A DNA stretch of 64,000 nt from contig NZ_JAKRKC020000002.1 of NCBI RefSeq assembly GCF_022664455.2, positions 2,914,001 through 2,978,000 on the forward strand. The letters are read 5' to 3'. The position numbers were made by a program, and so were the translations under genes. Source of the DNA: Actinomadura luzonensis (GTDB taxonomy: Bacteria; Actinomycetota; Actinomycetes; Streptosporangiales; Streptosporangiaceae). The notes beneath the pieces are model-generated. The model was given only the letters and a program-made list of their open reading frames with translations, was not told the DNA's origin and did not search any database. Below, piece by piece: positions 55,337-63,147 of this stretch (position 1 is its first letter; each line of letters starts with the position of its first letter).

Positions 55337-55969
55337 ATGTCCCAAGACGCGAGACAGGTGAGGGGAGTGATCGTGGAGGAGTCGCGCCTGCCTCCAGGCC
55401 AGTACGTCCCGCGCGGCCGACCCGTGATCCACTACGGCCGGGTGCCGCGGTTCAAGCCGGAGACCTGGGACTTCCGCGTGTTCGGCGCCACCGCCTCGGG
55501 CGAGGAGCACCGCTTCACCTGGAACGAGTTCGAGGCGCTGCCCCGCACCACGCGCATCGCCGACTTCCACTGCGTCACCAAGTTCTCCCTGATGGCCAAC
55601 GAGTGGCGCGGCGTCGCCCCGGCGACCCTGATGGCGGCCGCCCCGCCCGACCCCGGCGTGCGGCACGTCATGATCTGGGCCGAGTACGGCTACAGCGCCA
55701 ACCTGCGCATGTCCGACTTCGCGGCCCCCGACACGCTGTTCGCCACCGAGCTGGACGAGAAGCCGCTCAGCCCCGAGCGCGGCCACCCGGTCCGCATCGT
55801 GGTTCCCCACCTGTACGCGTGGAAGAGCGTCAAGTGGGTGCGCGCCGTCGAGTACCTCCTGGAGGACCGCCGCGGCTTCTGGGAGGAGCGCGGCTACCAC
55901 AACGTCGCCGACCCCTGGCGCGAGCAGCGCTACTCCTACCAGGAAGAACCCGGCGAAGGGCCGCCCTGA
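55337..55969 (+). CDS. Sulfite-oxidase-like molybdopterin-dependent oxidoreductase
   Basis: This 210-residue single-domain enzyme of the sulfite oxidase/YedY molybdopterin family has IHYGRVPRFKPETWDFRVFG, the Mo-ligand cysteine in RIADFHCVTKFSL, and RIVVPHLYAWKSVKWVRAVEYL with the conserved Lys/Trp cofactor contacts. No signal peptide is visible, so it is cytoplasmic, unlike Tat-exported MsrP. ATG 55337 is the longest start; GTG 55373, with GAGGGGAG five bases upstream, is an alternative that removes 12 residues. It is divergent from the DAHP synthase leader. The electron partner and substrate are unknown. Confidence 0.85.
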   Translation: MSQDARQVRGVIVEESRLPPGQYVPRGRPVIHYGRVPRFKPETWDFRVFGATASGEEHRFTWNEFEALPRTTRIADFHCVTKFSLMANEWRGVAPATLMAAAPPDPGVRHVMIWAEYGYSANLRMSDFAAPDTLFATELDEKPLSPERGHPVRIVVPHLYAWKSVKWVRAVEYLLEDRRGFWEERGYHNVADPWREQRYSYQEEPGEGPP

Positions 55970-56023
55970 CTTCACCCTGCGTTCTCCCGCGAACACCGCC
56001 CGTCTTCAACTACGGTTGCCCGC

Positions 56024-57280
56024 ATGCTGACCTGCGCGGCTCTGTGCTGCCTGGCGGGCCTGACCGGTCTCGCCGCCGGTCTCGTCGGCGGCGCCGCCGG
56101 CGGCCGCCCGCGTGCCCGCAGGACGCCCGCCGGCGCCCTGCCGGAGGGCCGGGGCGGGCTGTCCGAGGGCCGGGGCGGGCTGTCCGAGGGCCGGGGCGGG
56201 CTGTCCGAGGGCCGGGGCCGGCCGGCCGAGGGCCGGCGGGCGGACGAGGCCACGTATGCCGCGCTGCACCTGGCCGCGATGGCCGCCCCCGCCCTGCGCG
56301 CCGGGCTCGACCGCGACTCCGCCCGCAAGGCCGTCCGTCACCTGCGCGCCCTGCTCGGCACCCGGGCCGTCGCCATCACCTCGACCGAGGCCGCGCTGGC
56401 CTGGGACGGCCCCTGCACCGACGACGTGCTCACCTACGCCCGCGCCGCGCTGGCCGCCGGCCGGGCCCAGGTGTTCGCGGGCGAGCCGCACGGCGCCGTC
56501 GTCGTGCCGCTCACCGTGGACGGCACGGTCGTCGGCGCGCTCGCCGCCTTCGACGACGAGCTGAGCGCCGCGCTCGTGCGCACCGTCACCGAGGTCGCCG
56601 GCTGGGTGTCGGGCCAGCTCGAACTGGCCGAGCTCGACGCCTCCCGCCGCCGGGCCCTGGAGGCCGAGATGCGCGCGCTGCGCGCCCAGATCTCGCCCCA
56701 CTTCGTCTACAACGCGCTCACCACGATCGCCTCGTTCGTGCGCACCGACCCCCGGCGCGCCCGCGAGCTGCTGCTCGACTTCGCCGACTTCTCCCGGTAC
56801 GCGCTGCGCCGCGCCCACGACTTCACCACCCTCGCCGACGAGCTGACCTGCGTCGACCGCTACCTGCTGCTCGAACGCGCCCGCTTCGGCGACAAGCTGC
56901 GCTTCAGCATGCAGGTCGCGCCGGAGGTGCTGCCCGTGCCGGTGCCGTTCCTGTGCCTCCAGCCGCTCGTGGAGAACGCGATCAAGCACGGCATGCGCGG
57001 CCGGCGCGGCGGCGGCGAGGTGCGCGTCGTGGTGCGCGACGCCGGCCCGGAGGCGCACATCACGGTCGAGGACGACGGCGCCGGCATGGACCCCGAGTGC
57101 GCCCGCCGCATGCTCGACGAGGACCCGGCCCGCGAGGGCAGCGGCATCGGCCTGGCCAACGTCGACCTGCGGATGCGCCAGATCTACGGCGACTCCTACG
57201 GCCTGGTGGTGGAGACCGCGCTCGGCGCCGGCACCAAGGTGCGGCTGCGGGTGCCGAAGGCGCGCCTTAGCTCCTTGTAG
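56024..57280 (+). CDS. LytS/YehU-type sensor histidine kinase
   Basis: This 418-residue kinase has an N-terminal hydrophobic segment (CAALCCLAGLTGLAAGLVGG), a repeat-rich linker (four GGLSEGR units, 21-bp DNA repeat), a GAF-like domain at about 90-190 (VRHLRALLGTRAVAITS, VVVPLTVDGTVVGALAAF) and a His-kinase domain with RAQISPHFVYNALTTIASFVR (His near 226). The ATPase part is PLVENAIKHGMRGR, DDGAGMD and GSGIGLANVDLRMRQIYG. ATG 56024 lies 7 bases after TACGGT. It is followed 23 bp downstream by a LytTR regulator and then by a symporter, the classical pyruvate/acetate-sensing arrangement. Confidence 0.9.
   Translation: MLTCAALCCLAGLTGLAAGLVGGAAGGRPRARRTPAGALPEGRGGLSEGRGGLSEGRGGLSEGRGRPAEGRRADEATYAALHLAAMAAPALRAGLDRDSARKAVRHLRALLGTRAVAITSTEAALAWDGPCTDDVLTYARAALAAGRAQVFAGEPHGAVVVPLTVDGTVVGALAAFDDELSAALVRTVTEVAGWVSGQLELAELDASRRRALEAEMRALRAQISPHFVYNALTTIASFVRTDPRRARELLLDFADFSRYALRRAHDFTTLADELTCVDRYLLLERARFGDKLRFSMQVAPEVLPVPVPFLCLQPLVENAIKHGMRGRRGGGEVRVVVRDAGPEAHITVEDDGAGMDPECARRMLDEDPAREGSGIGLANVDLRMRQIYGDSYGLVVETALGAGTKVRLRVPKARLSSL
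56144..56227 (+). repeat. In-frame 21-bp tandem repeat inside the LytS-like gene
   Basis: Three copies of GAGGGCCGGGGCGGGCTGTCC start at 56144, 56165 and 56186, followed by a diverged copy at 56207. They encode EGRGGLS units in the linker after the N-terminal helix. The unit is a multiple of three, so copy number can change without a frameshift. Confidence 0.92.
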
Positions 57281-57303
57281 TCATTTCCTTACGCTGTGCT
57301 TGC

Positions 57304-58086
57304 GTGACGGACGTGAGCTTTGCTTTCATACGGCCCGTGAGCGACATGCTGAGAGTGCTGGCGGTTGACGACGAGGTGCCCGCCCTGGAGGAGCTGGCCT
57401 ACCTGCTGCGCCAGGACGACCGCATCGAGCACGTCTCGACCGCGGCCGACGGCGTCACCGCGCTGCAGGACATGGTCCAGATGATCGGCGGCGGCGAACG
57501 GCTCGACGGGGTGTTCCTCGACATCCGCATGCCCGGGCTCGACGGGCTCGACCTGGCCCGGCTCGTCGGCGGCTTCCCCAGCCCGCCCCGGCTCGTCTTC
57601 GTCACCGCCCACGAGGAGTGCGCGGTGCAGGCGTTCGAGCTGGAGGCGGTCGACTACCTGCTCAAGCCGGTGCGGGCCGAGCGGCTGTCGGAGGCCGTAC
57701 GCCGCCTGGAGGCCGCCACCGCGCCGCCCGCCGACCCCGCCCAGGACGACGTGATCCCGGTCGAGCTGGGCGGGCGCACCCGGTTCGTGCCGCAGCAGGC
57801 CGTCCGCTACGCCGAGGCCAAGGGCGACTACGTGCGCCTGCACACCGTCGACGGCAGCTACCTCGTGCGCATGTCCCTGGCGGCGCTGGAGCGGCGCTGG
57901 TCGGAGGCCGGGTTCCTGCGCATCCACCGCAGCACGCTGGTGTCGGCGCGGCACGTCAGCGAGATGCGCTTCGACGGCGGGCGGGTCACGCTCACCGTCG
58001 GCGGCGAGGCGCTGCCGGTCAGCCGGCGGCACAGCCGGCAGGTGCGCGAGCAGCTCGTCCGCCAGCACAGCAGAGTGCTGCCGTGA
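57304..58086 (+). CDS. LytTR-family response regulator
   Basis: This 260-residue regulator has a receiver domain (VLAVDDEVPALEELAYLL; Asp73 in GVFLDIRMPGLDGLD; FVTAHEECAVQAFELEAVDYLLKPV) and a C-terminal LytTR DNA-binding domain (YAEAKGDYVRLHTVDGSYLVRMSL, FLRIHRSTLVSARHVSEM). GTG 57304 is supported by TACGCT ending 8 bases upstream; internal ATG 57346 would also give an intact receiver. It is the partner of the LytS-like kinase and lies upstream of a symporter gene it probably activates. Confidence 0.92.
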   Translation: MTDVSFAFIRPVSDMLRVLAVDDEVPALEELAYLLRQDDRIEHVSTAADGVTALQDMVQMIGGGERLDGVFLDIRMPGLDGLDLARLVGGFPSPPRLVFVTAHEECAVQAFELEAVDYLLKPVRAERLSEAVRRLEAATAPPADPAQDDVIPVELGGRTRFVPQQAVRYAEAKGDYVRLHTVDGSYLVRMSLAALERRWSEAGFLRIHRSTLVSARHVSEMRFDGGRVTLTVGGEALPVSRRHSRQVREQLVRQHSRVLP

Positions 58087-58279
58087 CCCCGCCGGAGCGT
58101 GCCGCCGCGGCCGGGGCGGGGGACGGGCCGGTCGCGGGCGGGCGGCGGGCCGTCGTCCACCGGCGGCGGGTCGTGATGCACCGGCGGCGGGTCGTGGTGC
58201 ACCGGCGGCCGGCGGCGCTCCGGCGCGCCAGGGCCGCCACCCCGCCGGGCAGGCCGGGCCCGAGGCGGCGGGCGGCCTG

Positions 58280-58492
58280 GTGGAGGCGGGCGTGCGCGCG
58301 CTCGTGCGGCGGCAGTTACGGCAGGCGCTCCGCACCGTGGCCGCGACGGCCGCGCTGCTCGTCGGTGCCCCGGTGGCCGCGCTGTGGCTGCCCAGGCCGG
58401 GCGCGTGGCTGGCCCTGTCGTTCGGGCTGCAGGCCGTCTGGGTCGCCCTGGCCGTACGGCAGCTGCGGCAGGCGGAGCGGCTGGAACGATGA
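58280..58492 (+). CDS. Small membrane protein preceding the symporter (start uncertain)
   Basis: This is a 70-residue reading with two hydrophobic helices (TVAATAALLVGAPVAALWLP and AWLALSFGLQAVWVALAVRQL) and charged ends (RRQLRQALR, RQAERLER). It resembles the small DUF485-like partners encoded before cation/acetate symporters. The true 5' end is unclear: GTG 58083 overlaps the response-regulator stop (GTGA), and its frame keeps strong GC3 bias to about 58260 (VVHRRRVVMHRRRVVVHRRP, a repeated segment), but it is out of frame with this helix region. Either a separate start at GTG 58280 is used or a frameshift joins them. Confidence 0.6.
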   Translation: MEAGVRALVRRQLRQALRTVAATAALLVGAPVAALWLPRPGAWLALSFGLQAVWVALAVRQLRQAERLER

Positions 58493-58585
58493 CCGCGCGA
58501 GGCGTCCGGCGACGACGGCCGCCGTGCTGACCGGGGCCGTGCCGACCGGGATTGTGGTGGCGGGGGCGGCGCTCACCGCGGTGCC

Positions 58586-60070
58586 GTGCTGACCGGGGTC
58601 GCGTTCGTCGTGGTGTTGTGCGTGGCGGCCGCGGCCGCGCGGCCCCGCCGGAGCCGGCGCGCCGCCGACTTCCACGCCGCCGCCACCCCCGTGCCGCCCT
58701 GGTGGAACGGCGCCGCGATCACCTCGGAGATCACCTCGGCCGCCGCCTGCCTGGGCATCGCCGGCCTCATCGCCACCCGGGGCGGCCCCATGGTGTGGTA
58801 CCCGGTGGGCGCGGCGGCCGGGTTCGTCGTCCTCCTGGCGCTCGTGGCCGCGCCGCTGCGCCGGTCGGGGACGTACACGCTGCCCGGCTTCGCCGAGTGG
58901 CGGCTCGGCTCGGCGGCGGTGCGCCGCGCCGCCACCGGGCTGGTCCTGGTCGTCGGGCTGGCGCTGATGGTGGCGCAGCTCCACGCGGCCGGGGTGGTGG
59001 TGCGGCTGCTGACCGGGCTGCCGTCCTGGCCGGGGTGGGCGGCGGTCGCGGTGGCGGCGCTGGCGGTGGCGTTCGCGGGCGGGGCGGGCAGCGTGACGAG
59101 CGTGCAGGCCTCGCAGTTCTGGCTGAAGCTGGCGGTCTTCGCCGGCGTGGGGGCGGTCTGCTGGTGGACGGCGGGCACCCGGCCGCTCGTCGGGTTCGAG
59201 GGCGGCTACCGGCCGGGCGTGCCGGGCCTGGCCGGCGCGGGCGACCCGTCCCTGCCGGGCGTGCTGGCCGTGCTGCCGGCCTGCGCGCTCGGCGTCGTGG
59301 GGCTGCCCAACGTGATCGTGCGCCTCTACACCAGCAGGGACGCGGGCGGCGCCCGGCGCTCGATCCTGGCCACGCAGGTGCTGCTGGCGGTGTTCTGCGT
59401 CGTCCCGGCGCTGTACGGCGTCCTGGGGCGCGCCCAGGCCGCCAGGGGCCGCGCGGACGAGGTGGTGCTCCTGCTGCCCGCCAGGATGCTGCCAGGGGCC
59501 GCGGGGCAGGCGCTCACGGCGTTGCTGGCGGCCGGGGCGTTCGCGGCCTTCCTGGCGACCACGGGAGGCGTCCTGGTGGCGGTCGGGGGAGCGGTGTCGT
59601 CGTGCGCGCGGCGGCCGGGGGTGACGACGTTCCGGCTCGCCGTGACGGCGGTGCTGCTGGCCGCGCTGGTGGTGACCGCCCTGACCGGGCCGCGCGCCTC
59701 GGTGGCGCTGGTGCTGCTCGGCTTCAGCCTGTCGGCGGCGACGCTCTGCCCGCTGCTGGTGCTGGGCATCTGGTGGCCGCGGCTGACGGACGCCGGGGTG
59801 CTGGCCGGGTTCGCGGTGGGAGGGGGCGTGACGGCGGCGCTCGTGTGCCGGGTGGGCGTGAACCTGGGTGTGAACCTGGGTGTGCTCACGTCCCATCCCG
59901 CGCCGCTCGCGGTGCCCGCCGGGTTCGCTGCGATGGTGATGATTTCCCTGGTCACGCCGCGTAGGGTGCCGCGCGGAGTGGGCCGGATGATGGCCCGGAT
60001 GCATGTGCCCGAGCATCGCGCGAGCCCCCTGGGCTACCGCTCGTCGCCCCCGGACGACCGCTCGTCGTAA
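58586..60070 (+). CDS. Sodium:solute symporter, cation/acetate type
   Basis: This 494-residue SSS-family transporter has about 13 transmembrane helices, with the family N-terminus FHAAATPVPPWWNGAAITSEITSAAACLG, WYPVGAAAGFVVLLALVAAPLRRSGTYTLPGFAEWRLG and ALGVVGLPNVIVRLYTSRDAGGARRS. These match ActP/MctC-like monocarboxylate (acetate, pyruvate, propionate) transporters. GTG 58586 is the first usable start; the first helix is then near the N-terminus, but there is no ribosome site. GCCGTGCTGACCGGGG at the start is also present 62 bp upstream (58521), so the 5' end may have been rearranged. The LytS/LytTR pair upstream is the likely regulator. Confidence 0.88.
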   Translation: MLTGVAFVVVLCVAAAAARPRRSRRAADFHAAATPVPPWWNGAAITSEITSAAACLGIAGLIATRGGPMVWYPVGAAAGFVVLLALVAAPLRRSGTYTLPGFAEWRLGSAAVRRAATGLVLVVGLALMVAQLHAAGVVVRLLTGLPSWPGWAAVAVAALAVAFAGGAGSVTSVQASQFWLKLAVFAGVGAVCWWTAGTRPLVGFEGGYRPGVPGLAGAGDPSLPGVLAVLPACALGVVGLPNVIVRLYTSRDAGGARRSILATQVLLAVFCVVPALYGVLGRAQAARGRADEVVLLLPARMLPGAAGQALTALLAAGAFAAFLATTGGVLVAVGGAVSSCARRPGVTTFRLAVTAVLLAALVVTALTGPRASVALVLLGFSLSAATLCPLLVLGIWWPRLTDAGVLAGFAVGGGVTAALVCRVGVNLGVNLGVLTSHPAPLAVPAGFAAMVMISLVTPRRVPRGVGRMMARMHVPEHRASPLGYRSSPPDDRSS

Positions 60071-60460
60071 TCCTACTCTCCGTATAACGCTGACTACACA
60101 CCGTTCGACGCGCTGACCGTAAACAGGGTTTCGCTCGCAAGATCGCATCCGTAGTGTCGAGGCATCGGGAAGCCACTCCGGCGCATCGGGGGGGACGAGC
60201 CGGGGGGCTCACTGCAGGTCTGATGCGCCGGGGGCACCGGCGGCCATGCCGGCCGCCGCGGCGGCCGGGCCCTTGACCGGGGGGTGGGGCCCGCCACGCC
60301 GGTTCGTGCAGGGACGCCCGCCGCGGCCGGTTCGCCGGACCCGTGATCCGGCCTTCAGGGGCGGCCGGATCGCGGGCGCGGGCGTCCCTATCACGAGATT
60401 CGGCCGCCGCCACAGCCCGTCACACAGCCCGTCGCACAGCCCGACGTGGCGCGGCGGCCG
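60071..60460. other. Gene-free convergent region with a structured inverted repeat
   Basis: This 390-bp gap lies between the symporter stop and the convergent endonuclease IV gene. The first 90 bp are AT-richer. CCGGCGCATC (60178-60187) pairs perfectly with GATGCGCCGG (60222-60231), enclosing a second stem GAGCC/GGCTC (60197-60201 and 60206-60210). Further on are GGCCGCCGCGGCGGCC and three CACAGCCCG repeats near 60411-60441. I see no gene; the structure could be a bidirectional terminator or a small RNA. Confidence 0.55.
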
Positions 60461-61303
60461 TCAGAGGGTGTCGCGCAGCTTCTTCAGCAGGGCGATGTCC
60501 TCGGCGTGCTTCGGGGCCTTGCCCGGCGTCTCGATGCAGACGGGCACGCCCGCCGCCGCAGGATGCCGCATGATCTCGGCGAACGGCTCCGCGCCGATGT
60601 GGCCCGCGCCGATGTTCTCGTGCCGGTCCTTCTTCGAGCCGCAGACGTCCTTGGAGTCGTTGGCGTGGATCAGCTTGAGCCGGCCGGGCGCGACGCGGTG
60701 CAGCTCGTCGAACGTCTCGGCCACCCCGCCAGGAGCGGCGAGGTCGTGGCCGGCGGCGAAGGCGTGGCAGGTGTCGAGGCAGACGCAGGCGCGCGGGTGC
60801 CACTCCAGCGCCGCGAGGTAGGGCTCCAGGTCCTGGACGGTCGCGCACAACATCGCGCCCTGCCCCGCCATCGGCTCCAGCAGCAGGTCGGGGCCGCCGT
60901 CCGGGATCTCCTCCAGCAGCGGCAGCAGGTTGTCGTGGAGCTGGCGCAGGGCGTCCTCGCGCGACTGCGACACCGCCGAGCCGGTGTGCACCACGACGCC
61001 CTCGGCCCCGATCTCGACGCCGCGCCGCAGCGTGTGGCGGACCACCGCGATCGAGTTGGCCAGCGTCTCGGGGCTCGGCGAGCCGAAGTTGACGAGGTAG
61101 GGCGTGTGGATGAAGGTCTGCACCCCCGACTCGGCCAGCTTGGCGTCCTGGTCGGGCCTGCCGTCGTTGAGCGCCCAGCCGCGCGGGTTGGTGACGAAGA
61201 CCTGGATCATCTCGGCGCCGATCTCGGCCATGGACTTGAGGCCGCCCGTCGCCAGGCCGCCCGTGACGAACACGTGTCCGCCGATCAGGGATGTTGGGCT
61301 CAT
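60461..61303 (-). CDS. nfo: Endonuclease IV (AP endonuclease)
   Basis: This 280-residue Nfo-type TIM-barrel enzyme has the trinuclear zinc ligands in LIGGHVFVTGGL, FIHTPYLVNFGSP, VVVHTGSAVSQSREDALRQL, LLLEPMAGQGAML, CLDTCHAFAAGHDL, KLIHANDSKDVCGSKKDRHENIGAGHIG and VCIETPGK. It cleaves DNA 5' to abasic sites in base excision repair. ATG 61303 was chosen, with TACACT on the minus strand 10 bases upstream. It is divergent from the uricase operon across a 166-bp gap. Confidence 0.92.
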   Translation of the reverse strand: MSPTSLIGGHVFVTGGLATGGLKSMAEIGAEMIQVFVTNPRGWALNDGRPDQDAKLAESGVQTFIHTPYLVNFGSPSPETLANSIAVVRHTLRRGVEIGAEGVVVHTGSAVSQSREDALRQLHDNLLPLLEEIPDGGPDLLLEPMAGQGAMLCATVQDLEPYLAALEWHPRACVCLDTCHAFAAGHDLAAPGGVAETFDELHRVAPGRLKLIHANDSKDVCGSKKDRHENIGAGHIGAEPFAEIMRHPAAAGVPVCIETPGKAPKHAEDIALLKKLRDTL

Positions 61304-61469
61304 GATGGCCCCCAGTGTAGGCGCACCTCACGCCCGTCCCGGCCAGGCCGGGGGCGGCGCGCGGGCGCGCCGGATTGGAGCATGACACCAAAAGCGGGCC
61401 GCGGCGGGGGCGGGAGTTGGGAGTTCTCGCGGATGGACCGGGCACGAAGGCCCTGTGTGTACTTCTGAC

Positions 61470-61979
61470 ATGCCCGCGACGTCCACCGCGCTCGCCGCCT
61501 TCAACGCCGCCTCGCCGGGCGAGGCCGAGAAGGAGCTGCTCGCCTGCTGCGCCTCCACGGCGTTCGCGGCGCGGGTGGCGGCCGGCCGCCCGTACGGCGA
61601 CCTCCCCGAGCTGATGGCCGCGGCCGGGGCGGCGATCGCGGAGCTCGGCTGGCCCGGCGTGCTGGAGGCGCTGGCCGCGCACCCCCGCATCGGGGAGCGG
61701 CCCGGCGGCACGGGACGGGAGGCGGCGTGGTCGCGGCAGGAGCAGTCCGGCGTCGAGGACGGCCTGCGTGCCGCCCTGGCCGAGGGCAACCGCGCCTACG
61801 AGGCCCGCTTCGGCCACGTCTACCTGGTGTGCGCCAGCGGGCTCGGCGGCGCCGAGCTGCTGGCCCGGCTGCGCGAGCGGCTGGGCAACGACGAGCGGCG
61901 CGAACGGGCGGCGGTCCGCGAGGAACTGGCCAAGATCACCAGGCTGCGGCTGGTCAAGCTGCTGGGAGGAGAGGGATGA
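61470..61979 (+). CDS. uraD: OHCU decarboxylase
   Basis: This 169-residue enzyme decarboxylates 2-oxo-4-hydroxy-4-carboxy-5-ureidoimidazoline to (S)-allantoin. It has the conserved LAAHPRIGERPG containing the catalytic His, and EARFGHVYLVCASG with ELLARLRERLGND near the C-terminus. ATG 61470 is preferred over an earlier ATG 61455 for length. Its stop overlaps the HIU hydrolase start (ATGA). It is the first gene of the purine-degradation operon. Confidence 0.93.
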   Translation: MPATSTALAAFNAASPGEAEKELLACCASTAFAARVAAGRPYGDLPELMAAAGAAIAELGWPGVLEALAAHPRIGERPGGTGREAAWSRQEQSGVEDGLRAALAEGNRAYEARFGHVYLVCASGLGGAELLARLRERLGNDERRERAAVREELAKITRLRLVKLLGGEG

Positions 61980-62281
61980 GCTTCTCGACGCACGTGCTCG
62001 ACGCCGTCGCCGGCCGCCCGGCCGCGGGCGTGCGGGTGCGGCTGGAGGACGACGCCGGGATGGTCCTGGCCGAGGGACGCACCGACGGCGACGGCCGGAT
62101 CAAGGGCTGGGACACCGCGGGCGCCGGGGTGCGCCGCGTCGTTTTCGACACCGGCGGCTACCTCCGCGACACCTTCTACCCCGAGGTCGTCATCGCCTTC
62201 ACCGTCACCGACCCGGCCCGGCACCACCACGTGCCGCTGCTGCTCAGCCCGTACGCCTACTCCACCTACCGAGGAAGCTGA
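61976..62281 (+). CDS. uraH: 5-hydroxyisourate hydrolase
   Basis: This 101-residue transthyretin-like protein has the N-terminal STHVLDAVAGRPAAGV, the central LRDTFYPEVVIAF and HHHVPLLLSPYAYSTYRGS, whose final YRGS signature marks true HIU hydrolases rather than transthyretin. It converts 5-hydroxyisourate to OHCU. The stop overlaps the uricase start (TGATG), so the three enzymes are made in sequence. The start has GGGAGGAGAGGG upstream. Confidence 0.95.
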   Translation: MSFSTHVLDAVAGRPAAGVRVRLEDDAGMVLAEGRTDGDGRIKGWDTAGAGVRRVVFDTGGYLRDTFYPEVVIAFTVTDPARHHHVPLLLSPYAYSTYRGS

Positions 62282-63141
62282 TGACCGTCAAGCTCGGCCC
62301 CAACCGCTACGGCAAGGCGGACGTCCGGCTGGTCCGGGTCGTCCGTGACGGGCCCGTCCACCACCTCAAGGACCTCAATGTCGGCACCGCGCTGTCCGGC
62401 GCGATGGAGGCCGTGCACCTGACCGGCGACAACGCGGCCGTCCTGCCGACCGACAGCCAGAAGAACACCGTCCACGCCTTCGCCCGCAAGCACGGCGTCG
62501 GCGAGATCGAGGAGTTCGCGCTGCTGCTGGCCCGGCACTTCGTCACCTCCCAGCCGGCCGTGCACCACGCGCGGGTGGAGGTCGAGGAGTACGCCTGGCG
62601 CCGCGGCGGGCCGCACTCGTTCGTGCGCGACGGCGGCGAGGTGCGCACCTGCGTCGTCCACCACGACCGGGACGGCCGCAGCACGGTCGTGTCCGGGCTG
62701 AAGGACCTGGTGCTGCTCAACACCACCGGCTCGGAGTTCCGCGGCTTCGCGGCGGACGAGTACACCACGCTCAAGCCCACCAGGGACCGCGTCCTCGCCA
62801 CCGAGGTGCGGGCCCGGTGGCGGCACGCGGGCGAGACCGCCGACCACGGGACGTCGTACGAGCGGGCGCGCGGCGCCCTGCTGGAGGCGTTCGCGGGCAC
62901 CCACAGCCTCTCGCTCCAGCAGACCCTGTACGCCATGGGGGAGCGCGTCCTGACCTCCTGCCCCGAGATCTGCGAGGTCCGGCTCTCGCTGCCGAACAAG
63001 CACCACTTCCTCGTGGACCTGTCGCCGTTCGGGCTGGACAACGACAACGAGGTCTACCACGCCGCCGACCGCCCGTACGGGCTGATCGAGGGCGGCGTGC
63101 TGCGCGAGGACGCGCCCGACGCCGGATTCGCCTGGGAGTGA
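62281..63141 (+). CDS. uox: Urate oxidase (uricase)
   Basis: This 286-residue cofactor-free uricase contains the conserved LGPNRYGKADVRLVRV, VLPTDSQKNTVHAFARKHG (Thr/Lys of the catalytic relay), VHHARVEVEEYAW, LVLLNTTGSEFRGFAADEY with Arg/Gln urate contacts downstream, and LPNKHHFLVDLSPFGLDNDNEV. It oxidises urate to 5-hydroxyisourate with O2, giving H2O2. The gene is flanked by the two enzymes of the next steps. Its stop is followed after 6 bp by the xanthine dehydrogenase FAD subunit. Confidence 0.96.
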   Translation: MTVKLGPNRYGKADVRLVRVVRDGPVHHLKDLNVGTALSGAMEAVHLTGDNAAVLPTDSQKNTVHAFARKHGVGEIEEFALLLARHFVTSQPAVHHARVEVEEYAWRRGGPHSFVRDGGEVRTCVVHHDRDGRSTVVSGLKDLVLLNTTGSEFRGFAADEYTTLKPTRDRVLATEVRARWRHAGETADHGTSYERARGALLEAFAGTHSLSLQQTLYAMGERVLTSCPEICEVRLSLPNKHHFLVDLSPFGLDNDNEVYHAADRPYGLIEGGVLREDAPDAGFAWE

Positions 63142-63147
63142 GCACGA

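Noticed and set aside
58316..60148. Long minus-strand frame opposite the symporter
   Set aside because: The translation is His/Arg/Gln-rich without family features, while the plus strand encodes a complete SSS transporter.
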